A stretch of 64,000 nucleotides of DNA from Bacteriovorax sp. MedPE-SWde (GCA_001874305.1 MPCU01000013.1:1-64000), one strand, 5' to 3'; positions 1-9,510 are shown, counted from the first letter of the stretch. Notes: generated by a model from the letters alone, not told the origin. Numbers and translations are program-made.

Positions 1-958
1 ATTGATTTTTATTAATCTTTGAGAAACAAATTAAGAAAGATGTCACTGCAATTAACAGCACAGAAGAAAGAATATCGCTTAGATAATAAGATAGACCTCC
101 TAACATTTTTGCCTGATAAGCCTCACTCCATAGAAAATTGAATGTAAGTGGAGAACTAACAAGACTCGTTAAAAAGAAGGAAATATTTCCTGCTAAATCT
201 GTCTCCATTTGATAGTTAAGACTTTCACTAAAGAAAGTATTCCAATCGACAAGGAAAATATGAGGAAGCGAAGATAGAAATCCACTTAAGACCATCACCC
301 TTATTACCTTAATATCTTTGGGTAAAAATGGAATGACCGCCATGATTAGCCATAAAAAGTTAACTCTAATATAGAGACCTAATGATAGAAGTAAGCCGAT
401 AAAAATATATTCTTTAGTATCACTTTTTAAGTTTAGTAACTTATCTATAACAACCAGAAAAATTGCTAAACAAAGTGTCTCACTAATGAAGAAAACATAT
501 AAGAAACATAGAAATGGTGATAGAGCAGCTATGCTAGAACATATACTAGCGATCTTCTTGTTAAATAACTTATTTATGATTCTGATTAGTAAGAAGAGAA
601 TAAGTAAGCCACTCAGGTAGTGCCATATCAAGAAACCATACTTCTCACCAAATAAACCATAGAATGCCTTATATAATACTAGAGAGCCTCCTCCATGTTT
701 ATTTTCAAGCATTATAGGATAGAGGTCATTTTCACTTTTATAGTAGAAAACGGGGGCTGATTTTTCTTTATAAAAGCCTGTTTTGTTGGATAATTTATGA
801 AAGCTATGTTTCGAGTTAACCTTGAGAGGGTTTATTGAAGTCGCAACATTAGGCTTGGATCCTAATACACCATGAAGACTGTCCGACGAAATAGGGGGCC
901 GAAGCCCCCATATAATTGTAAATATTATTGTATATATAAAGTAATTTAAATACTTCAC
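1..958 (-). CDS. Multi-pass membrane protein, GT-C glycosyltransferase-like (partial, cut by window edge)
   Basis: The frame is open from a GTG at 958 down to base 1, giving about 319 residues with no stop. It starts with a signal-anchor-like hydrophobic segment (KYLNYFIYTIIFTIIWGL). A soluble loop of about 80 residues follows, then several strongly hydrophobic helices. One hydrophilic N-terminal loop followed by many membrane spans is the usual layout of GT-C (PMT/ArnT-like) glycosyltransferases, but I see no decisive catalytic motif, so that family is inference. The start codon overlaps the TAG stop of the upstream pseudopilin by one base (TAGTG), which indicates translational coupling. A link to that surface fibre, for example glycosylation, is possible but unproven. 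The C terminus lies outside the window. Confidence 0.65.
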   Translation of the reverse strand, partial: MKYLNYFIYTIIFTIIWGLRPPISSDSLHGVLGSKPNVATSINPLKVNSKHSFHKLSNKTGFYKEKSAPVFYYKSENDLYPIMLENKHGGGSLVLYKAFYGLFGEKYGFLIWHYLSGLLILFLLIRIINKLFNKKIASICSSIAALSPFLCFLYVFFISETLCLAIFLVVIDKLLNLKSDTKEYIFIGLLLSLGLYIRVNFLWLIMAVIPFLPKDIKVIRVMVLSGFLSSLPHIFLVDWNTFFSESLNYQMETDLAGNISFFLTSLVSSPLTFNFLWSEAYQAKMLGGLSYYLSDILSSVLLIAVTSFLICFSKINKNQ

Positions 959-2895
959 TAGTTTATAACAGGGCGACAACAGTATAAGTAACTTCGCCAA
1001 CCATGTGACCCACTTGAGAAGTGCAGGTAACGTCTTGCTACACCATTAACCATTTCATTGGCCGCACAAAGGTTATTATAGTAACCAGAAGATCCTGCAG
1101 TAGAGTTTGATGGATTAACATTATGACTGGCATAGTTATACCCTACATAGCGACAAGAAGATCTACTTGTCTGACTTACGCTTACGGCCCAACTTGTTTT
1201 ACATGAAGTACCAATACAAACCTGGCTACATGTTTGCTGCCTTGAACAGTTCGTATCACTCAGGGCAAAGTTACATCCAGTTCCACCATTAGTAACATCC
1301 CAATATTGGTCATTAGTACTACTAACTAAACTTCTCTTTTTCCTAATTCTGATAGCATCACATACATACTCACGCATAACATTAGCTGCTGTATCGTTTG
1401 AAGTATTATTGGCAATAATGTCAGTTAAGATTCCTGCGACATCTCCAGCAGCAGGTGCAAGAGTATTGGCAATGATAGTTTTTATCCATTCTACGTTTGG
1501 TACCATCTTATTACTTAGTGTTGTTGTACCTGCAACATTAGGTAGGTAAATTCTAGTATTAACTGTTGAATTTCCTGTCACAACTTCACTACCGTCAATC
1601 TGAGTATTACTAGTGACTCTTAAACTATCATTAACATAAACATAACCACCATTATTAGCAGTTGTATTTCTAATAAGCCCTCTTGTTTCAAGGATATCTC
1701 CGGCAGCATTTCCCAAGATAATACTATTCGAATTTAGTGTAATGTTTACGGCATCATTTGATGTTACTGAACCATTTTCAAATGCTGTTATTCCGTTTAT
1801 ATCAATAATGTCATTATAAACAGCAGACTTATCACCAATATCAATCGTGTTTTGGCCTGCATTCGCCCCTAATGCAACATTATAGTTTGCATTAAATGTA
1901 CCATTTACGTTAACGGTTGACGGCACAGCTACAGCATTTTCAGTTTGAGTACCAATATTTACGGTACCACCAAGTGTATTTATATTTAATGTTCCAGAGG
2001 TTGCCGCTGCTGCAATCGCCTGAATTTCATCAGAGTCGAATTTTAATACAGCAGTTAGTGCTCCATTATTTCTAACAACAAGTGGAGAAAAGGCATCTGT
2101 TAAAGTTACATCTGTACTATTCGCTGAACCAGCAACAATCGCAGGTCCAACTCTCTCCCCAGCGATGTTATCTGCAGCCAAAGAGATTTCGACACACTTA
2201 CCAAAATCGTCTAAATGTCCATTTAAAGCATTACATGCTGCTTCTACATATTCAGAACTCTCTCCATAACAACTCTGTATTACGTTAGCATTATCTGTTA
2301 CGACTTCGATCTCTACAATAATTGGAACTACAATATTACCGTAACTCGACTTCTTCTTTTGATCATCAGCTACTGCTGCACGACCTTTCTCAACAGTAAT
2401 TATCAGTCTAGCCGTACCTCTTTTTCTTGCGTTAACCCCTACTCCCCAAGCCGTCGTATTAGCACCAAGATTAAAGGTAGGAGCAGCAGCACCTAAATCC
2501 TTAAATCCTTGAACCTCAACAGATTGTATCTGCATCAAAGATGCACCTTGACCAAGAGTTCTACCCGCAACAAATACTGCATTAGGTGCAACATCGTTTG
2601 GAAAGAGTCCTGCCGGTACATTTGTTCCAGCAACAGAAAGAGCAATACCATTCAAACTTCGTGTACAAGCACTTTCTTTATTAAGAAGTCGTGTCGCATA
2701 CATCTTCACTTGAATCAGCTCAGCATCTTGCTGCATCTTTTTCGATGTCTTACCGAGGTTTGACATGATGTTAACAAGTGCAAGCGAGAGGATACCAACA
2801 AGTCCGGCCGCAACCATAACCTCGGCCAGGGTGAACCCTTTCTTGTTTCCCCACACATGATTTAATAATTTGTTTAAGCTACGATAGTCTTTCAC
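958..2895 (-). CDS. Pseudopilin-like protein with type IV prepilin leader and long fibre-like body
   Basis: This 645-residue protein has a short basic leader and then a prepilin peptidase site, G20|FTLAE. Glu is at mature position 5 and the hydrophobic helix runs to about residue 45, which is the class III / type IV pilin signature. Unlike ordinary pilins (about 150 residues), the body is long. Residues of about 250-480 are rich in N, T, G and V with repeated NI/VN/IDI spacing, resembling beta-helical fibre or trimeric autotransporter passenger sequence. The last 130 residues are rich in cysteine and aromatics (CSRQQTCSQVC, YLYCC) and look like a globular tip. The GTG start is preceded by an AAGAGGA ribosome binding site. 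It is probably exported through a type IV pilus or type II secretion machinery and displayed on the surface; attachment to prey is speculation. Confidence 0.75.
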   Translation of the reverse strand: MKDYRSLNKLLNHVWGNKKGFTLAEVMVAAGLVGILSLALVNIMSNLGKTSKKMQQDAELIQVKMYATRLLNKESACTRSLNGIALSVAGTNVPAGLFPNDVAPNAVFVAGRTLGQGASLMQIQSVEVQGFKDLGAAAPTFNLGANTTAWGVGVNARKRGTARLIITVEKGRAAVADDQKKKSSYGNIVVPIIVEIEVVTDNANVIQSCYGESSEYVEAACNALNGHLDDFGKCVEISLAADNIAGERVGPAIVAGSANSTDVTLTDAFSPLVVRNNGALTAVLKFDSDEIQAIAAAATSGTLNINTLGGTVNIGTQTENAVAVPSTVNVNGTFNANYNVALGANAGQNTIDIGDKSAVYNDIIDINGITAFENGSVTSNDAVNITLNSNSIILGNAAGDILETRGLIRNTTANNGGYVYVNDSLRVTSNTQIDGSEVVTGNSTVNTRIYLPNVAGTTTLSNKMVPNVEWIKTIIANTLAPAAGDVAGILTDIIANNTSNDTAANVMREYVCDAIRIRKKRSLVSSTNDQYWDVTNGGTGCNFALSDTNCSRQQTCSQVCIGTSCKTSWAVSVSQTSRSSCRYVGYNYASHNVNPSNSTAGSSGYYNNLCAANEMVNGVARRYLHFSSGSHGWRSYLYCCRPVIN

Positions 2896-3028
2896 TACAG
2901 TCCTCTTAAGTTAATAAGTAATTAAAAATACATAGATTCTAAAATTATAACCCCAACCCTTAACCTCGCACTAGGACTAAAAAATTTTAGTAGGATTTAC
3001 CGTAGTAAAATGGCCCAATATAGCAGCT

Positions 3029-3047
3029 AACCTACTAATAATAGGTT
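3029..3047. repeat. Imperfect palindrome in the divergent intergenic region
   Basis: The arms AACCTA and TAGGTT flank a 7-base centre. The site lies between the divergent pseudopilin gene (minus) and the oxidoreductase gene (plus) and could be an operator. The rest of 2896-3159 shows only a TATAAT on the minus strand at 2944-2949, with no good -35 box. Confidence 0.3.
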
Positions 3048-3147
3048 CACTTTTCACAATCTTGAGTTAAGTCCTCAACTAAGGAGTCTAAAACTCATAT
3101 TTAATGAGATTGACAATAAATTGAGACATTTAATGCTCGCATCGTGC

Positions 3148-3153
3148 TAAATT
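3148..3153 (+). promoter_or_regulatory. Extended -10 element for a leaderless transcript
   Basis: TAAATT is preceded by TGC, making an extended -10 (TGCTAAATT). It is followed by exactly six bases and then the ATG at 3160. There is no Shine-Dalgarno sequence, so transcription probably begins at or next to the start codon. The pattern recurs at several other genes in this window. Confidence 0.5.
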
Positions 3154-3159
3154 ATAAGA

Positions 3160-4113
3160 ATGAAAAAGAATAGATATGTAATTGTTGGTCTTGGAAAATA
3201 TGGCGGAAAAAGACTTAACTCACTCAATAAGAATCTGAAGAATTCTGAACTCGTTGGAGTTTTTGATACTAACCTAGATCAAAAATTTAAAGAACTTTCA
3301 TCTGACATGAAAATATACTCTTCATTAAAAGAAGTTTTCAATGATTCAAATGTAGATTCAATAATTCTTTCAACTCCAAACAATACGCACTTTGATATAT
3401 GTAAAGAAACACTATTACATGGAAAGAATATTCTTTGCGAAAAGCCACTTGGAATAAGTAATGATGAAGTTTTCAAGCTAAAAACTTTAGTACTTGAAAA
3501 CCCTCAACTAACTTTGAAAATGGGATCTAACCTCTCTTACTTTCCTGCTCTCATCAAGCTAAAAGAACTTCTTGAATCTAATAAGATTGGTCAGCTCGTT
3601 GAAGTAAAGTCTTCAATTGGTCATAATGGAGCCTATGTTAAAAACAGCTGGCATACATCTAAAGAGGTATCAGGAGGTGGATCATTAATTGATAATGGTG
3701 TTCATCTCATTACATATTTCAACTCTATCTTTGATGATCTTCAATTAATTGAATCAAATTTGATTAAAGAGGACTTTGAAGTTGAATCAGTTGCGCAGCT
3801 ACAACTTTCATCAATTCAATGTCCAAGTATTAAAATAGAAAGTACTTGGAAGAAAACAGATGGATACTGTGAGATAGAAGTTAAAGGTAGCCTTGGTTCT
3901 TTAAAAGTTAATGTTCTCAATGATGAAGTAATATTTCTTAACGATGGAAAGAGTAGCTCAATTCCTTGTGATGAAGATCTTCCTTCTATTGATAATGAAC
4001 TCATTAAGTTTTCTGAGGCGATTATAGAGAAGAAAGCAATATATCCTAATATTAGTGATGCTCAAAACATCCTAAATATTATTTTTAAGGCCTATTCTTC
4101 TTTTGAAAATTAA
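3160..4113 (+). CDS. Gfo/Idh/MocA family NAD(P)-dependent oxidoreductase
   Basis: The 317 residues match the family's usual length of 320-400. The N-terminal Rossmann fold has VIVGLGKYGGKR (GxGxxG at 10-15), and the diagnostic EKP motif is at 94-96 (CEKPLG). The second half is the alpha/beta dimerisation domain that supplies catalytic residues. Members oxidise or reduce hydroxyl groups of sugars, inositols or nucleotide sugars, and the substrate cannot be read from sequence. It opens the sugar-type cluster on the plus strand. Its 3' end overlaps the convergent radical SAM gene by 29 bp. It has no ribosome binding site and appears to be leaderless. Confidence 0.85.
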   Translation: MKKNRYVIVGLGKYGGKRLNSLNKNLKNSELVGVFDTNLDQKFKELSSDMKIYSSLKEVFNDSNVDSIILSTPNNTHFDICKETLLHGKNILCEKPLGISNDEVFKLKTLVLENPQLTLKMGSNLSYFPALIKLKELLESNKIGQLVEVKSSIGHNGAYVKNSWHTSKEVSGGGSLIDNGVHLITYFNSIFDDLQLIESNLIKEDFEVESVAQLQLSSIQCPSIKIESTWKKTDGYCEIEVKGSLGSLKVNVLNDEVIFLNDGKSSSIPCDEDLPSIDNELIKFSEAIIEKKAIYPNISDAQNILNIIFKAYSSFEN

Positions 4114-5092
4114 AGAAGAAATCAGGCTTTGTTGACCAGGTATCACAGCCTTCACAGGCCTTACACACATTGGTAAATTTTCCAGAAAGATGTTCATCTC
4201 TCATTTCTTCAACAAGCTCTGACTGCCAAATTTCCTCAAGTGTATCTTTGTTTACACTTCCAATTTTTAAATCCATCTTAGCATCTACACAGCAAATTGA
4301 GACATCTCCATGTACTGTAATAGTTGTAGTTAACCAAGGATGATAGCAGGGCCATCTCTTTGAGTTTGATTCTGTGGAACTCCAGTCACTTCTAAGTCCT
4401 GCAGAGTTATCATAGTGATCGTTCTCAATAACAATTCCAGCACTTCGTAGGTCGTCGAGTCTGGTCTCGTATTTTTTTTGCTCATCAACAGTATCAAATA
4501 ACCTGCATATTAAACTCTGATCAGAAGACAGCTCCTTTGCGAGCTCAAGCATATTTGAAATAACAAATTCAACATCTATATCTTTACCAACTCTAACTTT
4601 ATATTCTTCAGCATTAATAGTATGAAGACTGACAATAATTTGATCTATCTTTGCATCAACTATAAGTTGTCTATTCTTACTATTTAACAGAAATCCATTA
4701 GTGGTTAAGGTGATTCCATTTCGAGGATTACTTGTTTTTATATAAGATACAATCTCATACCACTTAGGATTTAAAAGAGGCTCACCCCACATATGTAGAG
4801 CAAAGACAGTAACCTTGGCCTTCTCATTTGCCTCATCGATTATCTTCTTCGCAAGTTCAACATCTATATGAGTCCCTTTCTCTGCTTCTGTTCTAGCGCA
4901 AAAAGGACAATCATAATTACAAGCACGAGATAATTCGAGGTTAATCTGTAGAGGGAATTTCTTATCAATGAGAAGTTGCATTCCACTCTTATAGATTTTT
5001 GAATAGATTGAATTAGAATACTTACTTAACTCAACCTGTTCAGTTGATTTAACAATGGCATTCTTTGCAATTTCCCTGAGTTTAGCTCTCAC
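4085..5092 (-). CDS. Radical SAM protein with C-terminal SPASM-like cysteine cluster
   Basis: The 335-residue protein has the radical SAM iron-sulfur motif SRACNYDCPFC (C58, C62, C65). It also has later cysteines (CC in the middle of the C-terminal half, CKACEGC near 310-316) typical of SPASM domains, which bind extra 4Fe-4S clusters. SPASM enzymes modify peptides or sugars, including radical dehydration or epimerisation in aminoglycoside pathways. The start is the GTG at 5092, whose GTGA overlaps the stop of the upstream GHMP kinase, so the two are translated together. The kinase-radical SAM pair runs opposite to the rest of the cluster. The exact reaction is not inferable. Confidence 0.8.
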   Translation of the reverse strand: MRAKLREIAKNAIVKSTEQVELSKYSNSIYSKIYKSGMQLLIDKKFPLQINLELSRACNYDCPFCARTEAEKGTHIDVELAKKIIDEANEKAKVTVFALHMWGEPLLNPKWYEIVSYIKTSNPRNGITLTTNGFLLNSKNRQLIVDAKIDQIIVSLHTINAEEYKVRVGKDIDVEFVISNMLELAKELSSDQSLICRLFDTVDEQKKYETRLDDLRSAGIVIENDHYDNSAGLRSDWSSTESNSKRWPCYHPWLTTTITVHGDVSICCVDAKMDLKIGSVNKDTLEEIWQSELVEEMRDEHLSGKFTNVCKACEGCDTWSTKPDFFFNFQKKNRP

Positions 5093-6051
5093 ACTAAACC
5101 TATATTAGAAAGAGATTCTTCACCTTGAATAAAGAGACCATTGGACTCTGGAGAAACTTTTTCAATATTCAATTTTGGAAGGGCCATTTGAATTTTGGGC
5201 ATTTCAGTTTTTGGAATGATAGCAGCAAAGTACCCTCCACCGCCTGCTCCTAAGAGCTTTGCCCCAAGGCATCCATTCCTCTTTAGAACACTATAAAGGT
5301 CGTCAATATCAGCATTAGTCATTTTTGATGACATTTCTTTTTTTATTTTCCAAGACTCATCTAAATATTTAGCAAAAATTTCAATATCTAGATCCTTCTT
5401 AATCACACTAGTTACTTCATCGACAATACTCATAAGATCATGAAGATGTGGGCTAACAGTATTACATGACTGAGTATAATCATGAATAACATCCCTGGCA
5501 TTTCTTCGAACACAAGTATCAATAAGATAAAGATCTTCTTTTAACTGCTCAACAATTCCAAAGTTTAAATTTTCAACTTTAATACCACCATCATTCTCAA
5601 AATCTATCCGGTTAAATCCACCAATCGCTGAAAGTAACTGATCCTGACAACCAACATTCTTACCGAGAATATTTTGTTCATACTTTGTCGTTAGTTTAGA
5701 GATTTCTAGAGGAGTATATTCTTTTTGAGATAACTTAAGCAGGAGTCCAATAAGGGAGTTAATCGTTGCTGAACTCGCCCCTGCTCCTTTATTTAAATAG
5801 CTGTGTATATTTGTTGATAAGGAATCTATTTCAGGTATCTCTAGATTCAAATAATGAGACAAAGAGTTCACTAGTTCAATATCTTTGCAATTGATATCAA
5901 CTAAGTAGTCGCTCTTAATATTAAATGCCCATGTACAATACCTATCAACAGAAGTACCTATTACCCTTCCACCATATTTATTAAACCACGATGGATAGTC
6001 CGTGCCACCACCAAAAAATGAAACTCTAAGAGGTGAATGGGCCAAAAACAT
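5089..6051 (-). CDS. GHMP-family sugar kinase (heptose-7-phosphate kinase HddA-like)
   Basis: The 320-residue protein begins with SPLRVSFFGGGTDYP, the N-terminal signature of HddA/LmbP-like GHMP sugar kinases. The ATP-binding GHMP motif is NKGAGASSATIN at about 88-97, and the C-terminal glycine-rich motif is GAGGGGYF at about 268. Known relatives phosphorylate D-glycero-D-manno-heptose 7-phosphate at C1, or fucose. No gmhA, gmhB or hddC partner gene is present here, so the substrate is uncertain. It is the first gene of a two-gene minus-strand unit, coupled to the radical SAM gene. A GGGA lies about 8 bases before the ATG. Confidence 0.85.
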   Translation of the reverse strand: MFLAHSPLRVSFFGGGTDYPSWFNKYGGRVIGTSVDRYCTWAFNIKSDYLVDINCKDIELVNSLSHYLNLEIPEIDSLSTNIHSYLNKGAGASSATINSLIGLLLKLSQKEYTPLEISKLTTKYEQNILGKNVGCQDQLLSAIGGFNRIDFENDGGIKVENLNFGIVEQLKEDLYLIDTCVRRNARDVIHDYTQSCNTVSPHLHDLMSIVDEVTSVIKKDLDIEIFAKYLDESWKIKKEMSSKMTNADIDDLYSVLKRNGCLGAKLLGAGGGGYFAAIIPKTEMPKIQMALPKLNIEKVSPESNGLFIQGEESLSNIGLV

Positions 6052-6134
6052 CGTAATCCCAATAAGTTAAAGATGGTTTATAATAATGAGGTATGTTATC
6101 TTAAATTATAAATAATATCAGCGGTTTTTACAAC

Positions 6135-6899
6135 ATGAACTCAAGATTAAAGCTATTTCAAAATGAATTACCAACACTTGCACTTACTTCAGAGCAGTTG
6201 AAATTCTATGATAAGAATGGCTTTCTAGTTATTGAAGGTTTCATAAGTCCTGAAGAATGTGATTCACTAGCACAAGCTGCGTTTGATTATGCTGGTGATA
6301 AAATTCACAATCATCTTAATTTTCATAGAGAGATCCAAGAATTTAAGGATCTGATCCTACACCCACAACTCCATGACATTTGTGATCAATTACAAAATAC
6401 AAGAATGATTCCTATAGGTTCTATATTCTTTTTTGGTAAACCAAATAATCCTCTGGAAAATGGATCTCTTGCCCATCAGGATAATTATGCAGCGAAAGCA
6501 CCGATTGGTAGTTACTTTGTGACAGCAGTTTCACTGGATGATGCTGACTCAGAAAATGGTGCACTAAATGTTTATCCCGGATCTCATAAGCTAGGTGAAC
6601 TTCCTTATAAGGATACAAAGAATTTTGAATTTGATGAAAATGGGAATATGACTAAGAACTACCCTATTGGAAGTGAAGTAGAAATTCCAGAAGGTCTTAA
6701 ATGCGAAACCTTATCGTATAAGAAGGGCGCTCTCATACTCATGCATACAAACACAATTCACAGTGCAGATAAGAATGAAAACACACAAGGTCGTTGGAGA
6801 AAGAAAATCTATATGCACTTTGTAAAAGATGGTGATCCATTCTGGCCTGGCTGGAATGCGAAAAGACAGATTATGGACAGAGGTCCTCGTCGAATATAA
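6135..6899 (+). CDS. Phytanoyl-CoA dioxygenase (PhyH) family Fe(II)/2-oxoglutarate oxygenase
   Basis: The 254 residues have the double-stranded beta-helix iron-binding triad: HQD (H114, D116) and a distal His in TIHSAD (about 209). An Arg near 220 is placed to bind 2-oxoglutarate. The family hydroxylates, epimerises or cleaves small molecules and occurs in natural-product and unusual-sugar pathways. The gene diverges from the kinase gene 83 bp away and begins a long plus-strand run. The next gene starts 11 bp after its stop, so it is very probably the head of the operon running to 13598. No strong ribosome binding site is visible. Confidence 0.8.
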   Translation: MNSRLKLFQNELPTLALTSEQLKFYDKNGFLVIEGFISPEECDSLAQAAFDYAGDKIHNHLNFHREIQEFKDLILHPQLHDICDQLQNTRMIPIGSIFFFGKPNNPLENGSLAHQDNYAAKAPIGSYFVTAVSLDDADSENGALNVYPGSHKLGELPYKDTKNFEFDENGNMTKNYPIGSEVEIPEGLKCETLSYKKGALILMHTNTIHSADKNENTQGRWRKKIYMHFVKDGDPFWPGWNAKRQIMDRGPRRI

Positions 6900-6910
6900 A
6901 TGGAGATTAT

Positions 6911-8032
6911 GTGGATAACTTTATTCCTGTTAATGAACCTATATTCATTGGTAATGAAAAGAAATATTTAAATGAGTGTATCGATACAGGATGGATTTCA
7001 TCTGCAGGTCGATTTATAACTGACTTTGAAGAACTTATGTCTAAAAGGTGTGAGCGAAACTATGGTGTAGCAGTATCAAGTGGCACGGCTGCATTAGAGA
7101 TTGCAGTAAAGTGCCTAGGTATAAAAGAAGGTGATGAAGTCATCATGCCTGCACTGACAATTATTTCATGTTCAAATTCTGTTATAAAGGCCGGTGGCAC
7201 TCCTGTTCTTGTAGACTGTGATGAGAGAACATTTAATATGACTCTTGAAACAATCAAAGAGAAAGTCACTGATAAAACAAAGGCCATCATGATTGTTCAT
7301 ATATATGGACTTCCTGTTGATATGGACCCAATTCTTGAGTTCGCTAAAGAGCGAGGTATTAAGATAATTGAAGATGCAGCAGAGATGCATGGCCAAACCT
7401 ATAAAGGAAGTCCTTGTGGAACTTTTGGTGATGTAAGTATTTTTAGCTTCTACGCTAATAAGCATGTCTCTACAGGTGAAGGCGGAATGCTCTTAACTAA
7501 CGACAAAGAGATTGCCGAGAAAGCCCAGTCCCTTAGAGACCATTGTTTTATGAAAGGAAGAAGATTCTTACATGATGATATTGGTGGAAATTTTCGTATG
7601 ACAAATCTACAGGCAGCAGTAGGGTTGGCCCAACTAGAATGCCTTGATACTTATATTGAAAAGAAAAGAGAGATGGGAAGACTATACTCTTCTATCTTAA
7701 GCGACTCTGATAAATTCGATATCCCAATTGTAGAAACAGAGTATGCAAAGAATGTGTACTGGGTTTATGCAATTACACTAAAAAATGAGTTCTATAAAAG
7801 TAGCGATGATATAGTAAGTAAACTTCGAGACTCAGCAATTGGTACAAGACCATTTTTCTGGCCTCTACATAAACAACCAATTTATCAAGAAATGGGATTA
7901 TTTAAAAATGAATCTTACCCCGTTTCAGAAAAGTTATCTCAATTAGGATTTTATCTTCCTAGTGGTTTGGCCTTAACTCCTGAACAAATAGAGCGATCAG
8001 CTAATTCACTTATTGAGGCAGTGAAGTCTTAA
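6911..8032 (+). CDS. DegT/DnrJ/EryC1 family PLP-dependent sugar aminotransferase
   Basis: The 373 residues are the usual length for the family. SSGTAALEIAV is the cofactor phosphate site and EDAAE (D155) contacts the pyridine nitrogen. K184 in YANKHVSTGEGG is the Schiff-base lysine. It resembles perosamine-synthetase-type enzymes, which transfer an amino group from glutamate to a keto-sugar. I chose the GTG at 6911 because it follows GGAG by five bases; nearby ATGs are out of frame. The stop overlaps the next gene's ATG (TAATG). Its presence implies that the product contains an amino sugar or aminocyclitol. Confidence 0.87.
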   Translation: MDNFIPVNEPIFIGNEKKYLNECIDTGWISSAGRFITDFEELMSKRCERNYGVAVSSGTAALEIAVKCLGIKEGDEVIMPALTIISCSNSVIKAGGTPVLVDCDERTFNMTLETIKEKVTDKTKAIMIVHIYGLPVDMDPILEFAKERGIKIIEDAAEMHGQTYKGSPCGTFGDVSIFSFYANKHVSTGEGGMLLTNDKEIAEKAQSLRDHCFMKGRRFLHDDIGGNFRMTNLQAAVGLAQLECLDTYIEKKREMGRLYSSILSDSDKFDIPIVETEYAKNVYWVYAITLKNEFYKSSDDIVSKLRDSAIGTRPFFWPLHKQPIYQEMGLFKNESYPVSEKLSQLGFYLPSGLALTPEQIERSANSLIEAVKS

Positions 8033-9510
8033 TGGATGCGCTAATAATAAATCCAGGGGGTAGAGATAAGACTTATCAAAACCTTAACAATGGCCTGACT
8101 GCAGTTGAGCCACCGATCTGGGCAGGGTTAATTACAAGCTTTCTAAAGAAGAAAGGTCATCATGTTGGTATTTTAGATACCAATGGCCTCTATCTGAATC
8201 CGAGTGAAACAGCAAAGAGAGTACAGGACTTAAAACCTAAACTTGTTGTTATAGTTGTATATGGACATAATCCATCTGCCTCTACTCAAACAATGCCATC
8301 AACTCGTGAAATAGTGACAGAGATTAGAAAGTCTTCTCAAGATATCAAAATTATACTCGTCGGTGGTCATGTCGCCTCCCTTCCAAAGAAATCTTTAGAA
8401 GAAGAAGATGTTGACTTTATCTGTACAGGTGAAGGTCCATACACATTAGATGATTTTATTCAATTTCAAAAAGGTAAGATTGAGTTGAATCAAGTAAGGG
8501 GAATTTGCTTTAATCATTCTGGGCAAATTATTCAATCCTCTCCAGCACCTCTCGTTGAAAACTTAGACGAAGAGATGCCAGGACTTCCTTGGGACCTACT
8601 TCCTATGGAGAACTATCGCTGCCATAACTGGCATGCTTTTGGTGGAATAGACAGATCTCCCTACGCTTCTATTTATACAACACTAGGATGTCCATTTACT
8701 TGTACATTTTGTTGTATTCAAGCTCCATTTAAAGAAGGCGAAGGCCTCTCTAATCAAACTAAAAATAGTTATCGCAAATGGTCTAGTAAAACAATTCTCT
8801 CTCAAATTGATATATTGGTTCAAGATTTTGGAATAAAGAATATCAAATTTGCAGATGAAATATTTGTTTTAGATAGAACACACGTTAATGAAATATGTGA
8901 TGGACTCATTGAGAGAGGATATGACCTAAATATTTGGGCCTATTCTCGAGTTGACACTATTACAGATGAAGTTGCCTCAAAGTTTTATAAGGCGGGAATA
9001 AAGTGGATCTGTCTTGGCATTGAATCATTTCATGAAGACTCACAAAAGAGTGTTAACAAAGCAATTAAAGGTACTCGAATTGATAAGGCAATTGAGATAT
9101 TAAAAAATCATCATATCAATATTATTGGTAATTTTATATTTGGTTTACCAGAAGATAATATGGAATCAATGCAGAGAACTCTAGATCTAGCAATTGAAAT
9201 GGATCTTGATTTTTCAAATTTCTATTGCACTATGCCCTATCCAGGCTCAGAGTTATACAAACAAGCAGTTAATGAAGGGCAAAAGCTACCAGAGGATTGG
9301 CAAGGCTATTCACAACACTCTTACAATACATGTCCTCTTCCAACAAATCATATAAGTGGAGTTGATGTACTACGTTTTAGAGATGATGCTTTTCATTCAT
9401 ATTATTCTCACCCTAGATATCTTAGCTATATTGAAAAGAAATTTGGAAAAGAAACAAGAGATAGTATTACTGCCATGTCTTCTACGAGACTTAAGAGGAA
9501 ATACACATGA
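8032..9510 (+). CDS. B12-binding-domain radical SAM protein
   Basis: The 492 residues begin with a cobalamin-binding-like domain: GGHVASLP, then DFICTGEGP at about 120-150. This is the usual layout of BchE-type radical SAM proteins. The radical SAM domain follows with GCPFTCTFC (cysteines at about 220, 224, 227). Relatives carry out methylations, ring contractions and carbon-skeleton changes. The N-terminal domain lacks an obvious DxHxxG lower-ligand motif, as is common in this class. It is coupled to the aminotransferase upstream (TAATG) and the epimerase downstream (ATGA). With the SPASM-type enzyme at 4085-5092, the cluster has two radical SAM proteins. Confidence 0.83.
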   Translation: MDALIINPGGRDKTYQNLNNGLTAVEPPIWAGLITSFLKKKGHHVGILDTNGLYLNPSETAKRVQDLKPKLVVIVVYGHNPSASTQTMPSTREIVTEIRKSSQDIKIILVGGHVASLPKKSLEEEDVDFICTGEGPYTLDDFIQFQKGKIELNQVRGICFNHSGQIIQSSPAPLVENLDEEMPGLPWDLLPMENYRCHNWHAFGGIDRSPYASIYTTLGCPFTCTFCCIQAPFKEGEGLSNQTKNSYRKWSSKTILSQIDILVQDFGIKNIKFADEIFVLDRTHVNEICDGLIERGYDLNIWAYSRVDTITDEVASKFYKAGIKWICLGIESFHEDSQKSVNKAIKGTRIDKAIEILKNHHINIIGNFIFGLPEDNMESMQRTLDLAIEMDLDFSNFYCTMPYPGSELYKQAVNEGQKLPEDWQGYSQHSYNTCPLPTNHISGVDVLRFRDDAFHSYYSHPRYLSYIEKKFGKETRDSITAMSSTRLKRKYT

